Source: Tricholoma matsutake | Taxonomy: Eukaryota; Basidiomycota; Agaricomycetes; Agaricales; Tricholomataceae | Assembly: GCA_026075535.2 (NCBI GenBank) | Contig: AP026543.1 | Coordinates: 11,594,001-11,658,000 of the forward strand | Direction of reading: 5' to 3' | DNA: 64,000 bases | Shown here: positions 58,853 to 64,000 of the stretch, one piece after another | Position numbering within the stretch: the first letter of the stretch is position 1 | Layout of the letters: every line of letters starts with the position of its first letter | Notes under the pieces: generated by a model | The model's database searches: none | Seen by the model: only the letters and a program-made list of their open reading frames with translations | Told to the model about the DNA's origin: nothing | Position numbers and translations under genes: made by a program

Positions 58853-58917
58853 TAGTGAGCGATAAAATTGTCCTGTGTCCAGGTCCATGTGTCACTCCCC
58901 ATTTTCTTCATCAGTAA
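58853..58917 (+). pseudogene. Helitron-type helicase, terminal segment
   Basis: After hAT copy 4 the frame YDPLESQ continues as VVSDKIVLCPGPCVTPHFLH and ends with TAA at 58915-58917. The in-frame junction supports it, but no conserved domain does. No Helitron 3' CTRR hairpin was identified near here. Confidence 0.45.
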
Positions 58918-59560
58918 ATGTGCTTCCACTGAAGTCAACTATGCATGTAGTACATAGCTGCAGATTGGCTTTTTTGAGCCTCAGAGCATCTAATCTCATG
59001 ACTGGGCTGGACTGAGGTGAGTGGTATGCAGATGTTGCACACATCTTCAGGACTGTCAGGTTTGGCAACTGGAGCATGTCGATGCCTGCCAGCCATGACA
59101 ACTTGATAGATAGGTCAAGATGTGTTAACCCCATTGCTATGGCATCAAAATCATCAAACATCAAAGATTGCCTTTGGTCATAGCAGTGCATGCTGGAGGT
59201 TGCATGGTGCAGGGTTGTTGCTGCCTTGGCATCCCCACCTGCACCCAACACCCAGGAAATTGATATTCAAGACTCTCAACTGCTGTGTGTCTTCAATGTG
59301 GATGATGGATGGATTGCTGGTGAATATGGTTAGTGATTGTAGCCATGGGGCATGAATAATCATCTGCATTTCTGATTCCATACTAGGGAAGCAGCAGTGC
59401 ATTGAATTGCAACACTGAGCAGTCTTAATGTCATTGAGATCTAGGTGTAGGGTTTCAAGGTTTGAAAATATGGGAAAATAGACCATGTGCATGATGTCTG
59501 ATCCTAGGGATAAGCTGAACCTTCCATCTTTTGGAGGGCAGTCAGTTCTGTATGTTGTCT
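58892..59560 (-). pseudogene. Leucine-rich-repeat (F-box-like) relic
   Basis: Minus strand: FPIFSNLETLHLDLNDIK, APWLQSLTIFTSNPSIIHI, TQQLRVLNINFLG, then in another frame LTHLDLSIKLSWLAG, MLQLPNLTVLKMC and RLDALRLKKANLQLC. Regular Leu spacing resembles LRRs of the large F-box/LRR family of mushrooms; no F-box itself is seen. A frame change near 59220 or an intron separates the halves. It overlaps the helicase 3' end tail-to-tail. Confidence 0.45.
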
Positions 59561-59644
59561 GACTTGCATTGTCTGATCAGTCACTGATGAATTTGCTTTT
59601 CAGAGCTGCTTTTCCTGCTAGGATGGCACAAGTTCAGGTGATAT

Positions 59645-59704
59645 GTGAGTTTGTTTGCATCATGGCTTGTCTCTGCAGTCTTTGTTACTAACAAACTTTT
59701 TTAG
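59645..59704 (+). other. Intron-like 60-bp segment (module copy 2)
   Basis: GTGAGTTTG donor, TTACTAAC branch-like site, ACTTTTTTAG acceptor followed by GTATTATC. No hairpin precedes this copy. Flanking coding potential is unclear. Confidence 0.45.
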
Positions 59705-60027
59705 GTATTATCTAGTACTGCTGATGACGATGAGCACTCAGAACCACTGCCCTGAGCAGCTGCTCACTGGGTGGGAATGGGTGCAACTTCGAAATGACAA
59801 GAACAGCAACCCCAACAGAACAACGAGACAACGAGACACAGCCCCTGCCCCCAGCCCTCACGCCCACCATGCAGGATGCACCACCTACCTCCAGCCTCAC
59901 AAGCAACTGCTCGTGGGGTGGATGGTGGGTGGAATGACAATGATGGCAGGGAACGATGACAGCACCCACCCCAGCCCTACGAGCCACTGCTCATAGGATG
60001 ATGGGTGGAATGACGATGATTAGGGGA

Positions 60028-60057
60028 GACCCAAGAGATGTCAACATCTCTTGGGTC
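60028..60057 (+). other. Perfect 13-bp hairpin before an intron-like segment
   Basis: GACCCAAGAGATG / CATCTCTTGGGTC around a TCAA loop, followed within a few bases by GTAAG. Structural counterpart of 24788-24812. Confidence 0.85.
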
Positions 60058-60061
60058 CTAG

Positions 60062-60117
60062 GTAAGCTTTTTTTTCTTTTCTCATTTCATTTTTCGATGC
60101 TAACTAACTTTTTATAG
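60062..60117 (+). other. Intron-like 56-bp segment (module copy 3)
   Basis: GTAAGCTTTTT donor, GCTAACTAAC branch-like site, TTTTTATAG acceptor followed by GTAC. Same length as 24819-24874. Confidence 0.5.
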
Positions 60118-60382
60118 GTACAAACTACTACTGGCGATGACAATGATGGGGGGAAGAGACGAGGGGGAAGGGAGATGATGATGAGAGTGGGGACACCCAT
60201 GATGACACCCACCCCATGCCTATGAGCATCTGCTCGTGGGGTGGTTCTGGGGGGAGAAGAATGGGGACAGGAGAGCGAGACAGCCAGGGGATGACCTGGG
60301 ACGACCTGGGGAGAGATGAATGCCACCATGAGCAACTGCTTGTGGTGGGTGTTTTTAATTTATTTTTATAATTGATAGTTAT

Positions 60383-60457
60383 GGCCCCCCTCCCCTCAAG
60401 CTTGCGAGGGGAGGGCCTAGTATTATGCATATTAATTACCCCTCGCACAGATGCGAG
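60383..60457. repeat. Two short GC-rich hairpins
   Basis: 60383-60417 pairs GGCCCCCCTCCCCTC with GAGGGGAGGGCC; 60442-60457 pairs CTCGCA with TGCGAG. Both stand in AT-rich sequence, so they are distinctive. Function unknown. Confidence 0.6.
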
Positions 60458-60540
60458 CGGGTCAATTTAATAATCTATTCATGATATATATATAAAAATA
60501 GATTTCAGTAATAAATAGATATAATGTATGTAACTTTAAA

Positions 60541-60630
60541 TGACTACTTGGCTTAAGTGGTAGAGTGTGCATGTTTGGTCATCATGTGATTGCTAGTCCA
60601 GAAGTCTGTTGGTTCAATTCCTGCTGTGCA
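60541..60630 (+). ncRNA. tRNA-like unit with A and B boxes (SINE-head candidate)
   Basis: A box TGGCTTAAGTGG (60549-60560) and B box GGTTCAATTCC (60611-60621) are 62 bp apart and fit the polymerase III internal promoter. A D-stem can form, but the acceptor and T-stems do not pair properly, so it is not a functional tRNA. More likely a tRNA-derived SINE head or a tRNA pseudogene. Confidence 0.4.
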
Positions 60631-60664
60631 CACATCATTTTGTGAGACTTATAAGAATTTCTCT

Positions 60665-60915
60665 AAGTCTGGAACTCGGACTTTACTTGGACGGTACTTT
60701 AAAGGTGTAAATAAATACACAATTGATGTTGTCCAAGCAAAGTCCAAGTGCAGTCCGAGTGCAGTCCTCAGACTTTACTCAGACAACTTGGACAGTCCTA
60801 GGACAGTCTGAGTGTCCAAGCAGAGTCTGAGCAGAGTCTGAGTGAAGTCCGAGGACAGTCCAAGAGTCCGAGTGTGTCTGAGCGGAGTCTGCTCAGACTG
60901 GGGGGGGGAGTGTAA
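60665..60915 (+). repeat. AGTCC/GAGTC-rich degenerate repeat ending in a G-run
   Basis: Repeated GCAGAGTCTGAG, CAAGTCCAAG and ACAGTCCGAG words, followed by a G-run and AGTGTAAAGTACTGACA. The purine run plus TG could be a polypurine tract and LTR start, or the tail of a SINE-like unit. No partner LTR was seen. Confidence 0.5.
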
Positions 60916-61044
60916 AGTACTGACATCAAACCACCAAAATGATAGGACAACAGTGTGGTATTAAGAGTAGAGAATAATACAGAAGTGAATGATAAGCATA
61001 GTATATGGTGGGAAAGGAAGAATGGGGAAATCTAATGTGATGCA

Positions 61045-61861
61045 TAGTTACACAACAAGCAGCACAATTTTCCCTCAATTTTCCCTGAGACAAAATCATG
61101 GAGAAAATTACACTTTTTCATGTAGCAAACATGTAGGGAAAAACTGGTGAAAATAAATTATTTTCTCTTTATTGCCTGTCCAATATATCCAAGAGTAAAT
61201 ATATGATTTTTGTGGAGAGAAATAAGGGGAATCTGAAGGAAAAAGAACACATTTCCTCTTGATTTTCCTCTGATTTTTTGCCTGGGGAAAAAAGTTAAAT
61301 TTCCTGCAAGAACCTCTGGAGAGTATAAGTTATTTCTTCCAAATTTTGGCCTGGAAAATTGCATATGGAAAAGTGTAATTTTCTCCTCATGTTTGCCAAA
61401 TTTTCACCTGGAGAAAAAGAAACTACTGCCTGTTTAGTCAACTTTGGTGGCAGTGCTATTGACCTAAACAGGCAGGAATTTCTTTTTCCCCTGGTGAAAA
61501 TTTGCAAACATGAGGCAACAATTACACTTTTCCACATGCAATTTTCCAGGTCAAAATTTGGAAAAAATAGCTTGTATTCTCCAGAGATTTCTGATTTGTT
61601 CTTGCAGGAGATATAGCTTTTTTTCCCTAGGCAAAAATCAGAGGAAAATCAAGAGGAAATGTGTTCTTTTTCCTTCAGATTCCTCTTATCTTCTCTCCAC
61701 AAAAATCATATATTTACTCTTGGATAGATTGCACAGAAAATAAAGAGAAAATAACCAGTTTTTCCCTACATGTCTGCTATATGAAAAAGTGTAATTTGCT
61801 CGTTGTTTTCTCCATATTTTCTCTTAGGGAAAATTGTGCCCTGCCTGTTGTGATGTTATGT
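61045..61861. mobile_element. About 0.8-kb foldback element with about 390-bp arms
   Basis: The left arm (about 61045-61440) and right arm (about 61460-61861) are inverse copies over nearly their full length, for example CAATTTTCCCT / AGGGAAAATTG, AAACATGAGG, AGAGGAAATGTGTTCTTTTTCC. A central sequence about 61440-61470 contains GCCTGTTTAG / CTAAACAGGC. Ends resemble CACAACARGCAG / CTGCCTGTTGTG. No coding frame; no certain TSD. Arms differ by scattered substitutions and small indels. Confidence 0.88.
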
Positions 61862-62449
61862 TCCTGTTTTCTAGTTTGCTGGCTCAGATTCCTGTTTGAA
61901 ATAATGCCTCTCCAACCAAAGTAGATGGTCCTGCAGCTCGGTGCATTCTTTCTTATTGGCCAATGCCAAACCCTTGCCTCATGCAAATATGACAGTAAGA
62001 GAAGGTCTACAACCTCTGTGGCTCTTTGTGAGTCAAGCTCAGAGCCTGATCTATCAATGCCTGTTTGTAAGAGGGCCTCCACAGCCAACTTGACAGCTGA
62101 TAGTCCCATAACCAAGTGCACTTCTTTCTTCTTCAATCCCTTACTTCGTGTTCTTGTAGGAGAAATATGCCTAAATTTATTTGCAACCCCAGAAAAATTG
62201 TGTCTAGGTGATCGTCTAATCTTAGTATGTATCATTATGGTATGGTGTGTTGGCTGGAGAACCTTTTGTGTATACATACACATTTACAGCCACACTGGTG
62301 CTCTTGTATTAGAACTTAGCATACTCATTTCATTTGAGTGCTGTAGCATGTCAATGATTGAATTCCACTTGATCGTTTGAAGTTTGTCATGTCATCTTTA
62401 TTGAGTCATGGTTATGTATGGTCTTGTAATGCTACAAACACACTGCTAC
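61862..62449. other. Spacer with unassigned open frames
   Basis: A plus-strand stretch 61925-62380 and a minus-strand stretch 62283-61777 are both open for about 150-168 codons, but neither shows a domain. The minus one runs into the foldback arm, arguing against a real gene. Confidence 0.35.
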
Positions 62450-62830
62450 AGGGTTACATAATACAACCACTCTTTCAGGTGCCAGTCAATGTGCTTGTTG
62501 ATCTGCATTTCTCCTTGTTCCTTGTCATCTGTGTAATCTCCATAGCCTACCTGGTGCTTCAACATTACTGTCTGAATTGGCTCAGGTTCATGCATTCTGG
62601 CTTTTAATGCTTTCTGACATAGTATGCCAAGTCTCAGTCAATATCTTTGCCTTGTTCATCAATTGTGTTCTTACCTGACTGTAATGCAGATTCAACAATA
62701 CGATAGGCCTCAGCATGACTATTATCTTGTGCTTCTTGACTTTAAGTGGTACAACAATGAATGATACTTGTATCTTGACTATGTCTCTGATTTGGAATAT
62801 GTGCAGTCCCACTGCTTCAACCCTTGGCAT
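62450..62830 (-). pseudogene. Relic of a multicopy mushroom repeat protein (copy 2, C-terminus)
   Basis: 62830-62680 reads LHIFQIRDIVKIQVSFIVVP and HKIIVMLRPIVLLNLHYSQ, matching the block at 5825-5945. A GTAAGA donor follows, and an acceptor near 62570 gives TVMLKHQVGYGDYTDD, the expected C-terminal motif. Only the end of the gene is recognised. Function unknown. Confidence 0.5.
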
Positions 62831-64000
62831 TTGAATCTTCAGTGTTATTGACTGTTGAAATGTTGAATTTTTGTTACCTTTTCATCCCTCTTGCACTGGT
62901 GTTGACCTAATGATATTGGACTTCATTTTCCTCACCATAGATAAAACTTGGGGGTGAGGGCCAATTCTGGCAGGTACGAGTCCTTATATTTTATGATCTA
63001 TAATCAAATAATGCTAAATACCTGACAATATTTGGTAATAAAAAACCCAATAGTATCCAAAGAAACAAAAAATATTAAATCAGCTCAAGAAGCTGATCAG
63101 AATGATATATAAAACACAAAATATAGGATATAAATTTTATATTTAGCCCTAATAAATAATACCAAATAGTGGAAACCATTATGTCAATGATGCATCAATG
63201 ATATTCTGTTCTATTACAAGTTAAACATTAAGGAAGATATAGCTTATTTTCATTAATAACAAATAATAAGAAATATATAATAATATCTCTTGATTCTGTT
63301 TGAGCAATGTGGATTTTTGTTGAACCATTTTCCACCAAGGTCACTTAGTAATGATTGGCATAGCATTAGTACTTTAGATATAGTTTCCATTCCTATGATA
63401 CCTCCACTACTCTGTTCTCCACCAGTCTCTGACCTAACTCTGCTCTTTAGTATTTAACCTATTTACTTCTGTTTGTAGTCTTCAGTTCATAAAACAACCA
63501 AGTTTACCCATCTCAATCTCTAGTCTCCTCTCCTGTCTCAGACTTCCTATTGAACTCTGATATTCTTACATTTACCTTTGTCTTTAAATTAGACACTGAC
63601 AACATGAAGGGCACAATTTCTTATAAGTTGAAGCCAAGTCCTCTCTGATACACCATCCAATATGAGTCTGACAGATTTCCACCCTCAAGTTCAGCACTTA
63701 ACAATGATGGGCTAATAGTATACAACATTGCTTATATAAGAACTGACTGAAATAATAAATTGAAACCATACAAACAAGGCCAAATAATTCCAAATGAGAT
63801 TTCAATAATGGGCCAACAATCTATCTTTTTATTTCAAGTTAAATAAAACAAATGGGACAAGAATTGAGTGAGATACAGCATTTTTGATGATTTAATAACA
63901 AATATAAACAACCTTTGTTAGCACACCTAAATCAGATAATGTACAAACAGTATATATTTTATTTGCAGGTTAAATCAGTTGGATTAAAGAAGAACTAACT
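62831..64000. other. AT-rich sequence, no gene recognised
   Basis: A/T-rich with many short A-runs and TAATAA words. A small stem (TCAGCTCAAGAAGCTGA, about 63079-63095) is present. Nothing coding is supported; it may be part of another decayed element extending past the window. Confidence 0.4.

Larger units (their letters stand above)
59740..60350 (+). repeat. Palindromic GAGCANNTGCTC repeat cluster
   Basis: Five imperfect palindromes of about 25 bp with core (C)AYGAGCANNTGCTCRTG and trailing GGGGTGG occur near 59744-59773, 59896-59920, 59975-60000, 60216-60242 and 60325-60350, separated by GATGACAATGATGG-like sequence. Two more are in hAT copy 1 (24917-24942, 25216-25243). Each can form a small hairpin. 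Confidence 0.7.

Noticed and set aside
58853..59000. Helitron 3' terminus (CTRR with hairpin)
   Set aside because: No convincing CTRR-hairpin combination next to an A/T target was found.
60541..60630. Functional tRNA gene
   Set aside because: A and B boxes are good but acceptor and T-stem pairing fail.

Overview
This window looks like a transposon-rich heterochromatic segment of a filamentous basidiomycete, most likely an agaricomycete. The reasons are short introns of 50-60 bp with GT..AG ends, a eukaryotic RVB1 gene start at the left edge, and relics of element families that are multicopy in mushroom genomes: chromodomain Ty3/Gypsy, pogo, KDZ transposase with cysteine-rich N-domains, Helitron-type PIF1 helicase with DUF6570, and hAT MITEs. 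No species can be named from the sequence alone.

Layout. 1-521 is the 5' end of RVB1 (minus strand), the only clear cellular gene. About 0.5-5 kb is CpG-richer sequence with unassigned short open frames and an inverted-repeat-bounded relic ORF. From about 5 kb onward CpG is strongly depleted and almost everything is transposon-derived. A pogo transposase gene (8440-17263) is split by Ty3-A (9268-15818), which carries a foldback hAT MITE (10042-10388). A GRF-zinc-finger gene (18526-23283) is split by a small LTR element with no pol (20073-23101). A KDZ transposase relic on the minus strand (23421-27623) is split by two hAT elements. A TCGA-rich non-coding element family with 4-bp target duplications occupies 27678-29268, 49384-50821 and 55188-56199. 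A decayed multi-exon gene lies at 29.7-32.5 kb and a third hAT copy at 33368-34170. A Helitron-type helicase gene starts near 34.9 kb and ends near 58.9 kb because it is cut by Ty3-B (37779-47283), Ty3-C (47628-56330) and a fourth hAT copy (58056-58844). The right end holds an LRR-like relic, a hairpin-plus-intron repeat module, a tRNA-like promoter unit, an 0.8-kb foldback and AT-rich sequence.

How it fits together. Nearly every insertion can be peeled off by its target-site duplication (TSD): accag for Ty3-A, ggtat for Ty3-B, accac for Ty3-C, aaaat for the small LTR element, and 8-bp duplications for all five hAT-like insertions. At the junctions that could be checked codon by codon, the interrupted reading frame resumes exactly. 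Nesting reaches three levels (helicase > Ty3-C > TCGA element). Decay is dominated by transitions in CpG context: most internal stops are TGA where CGA is expected, and four catalytic Asp codons preceded by C have become Asn. This fits cytosine-methylation deamination or a RIP-like process. No CRISPR, rRNA or bona fide tRNA gene was seen.
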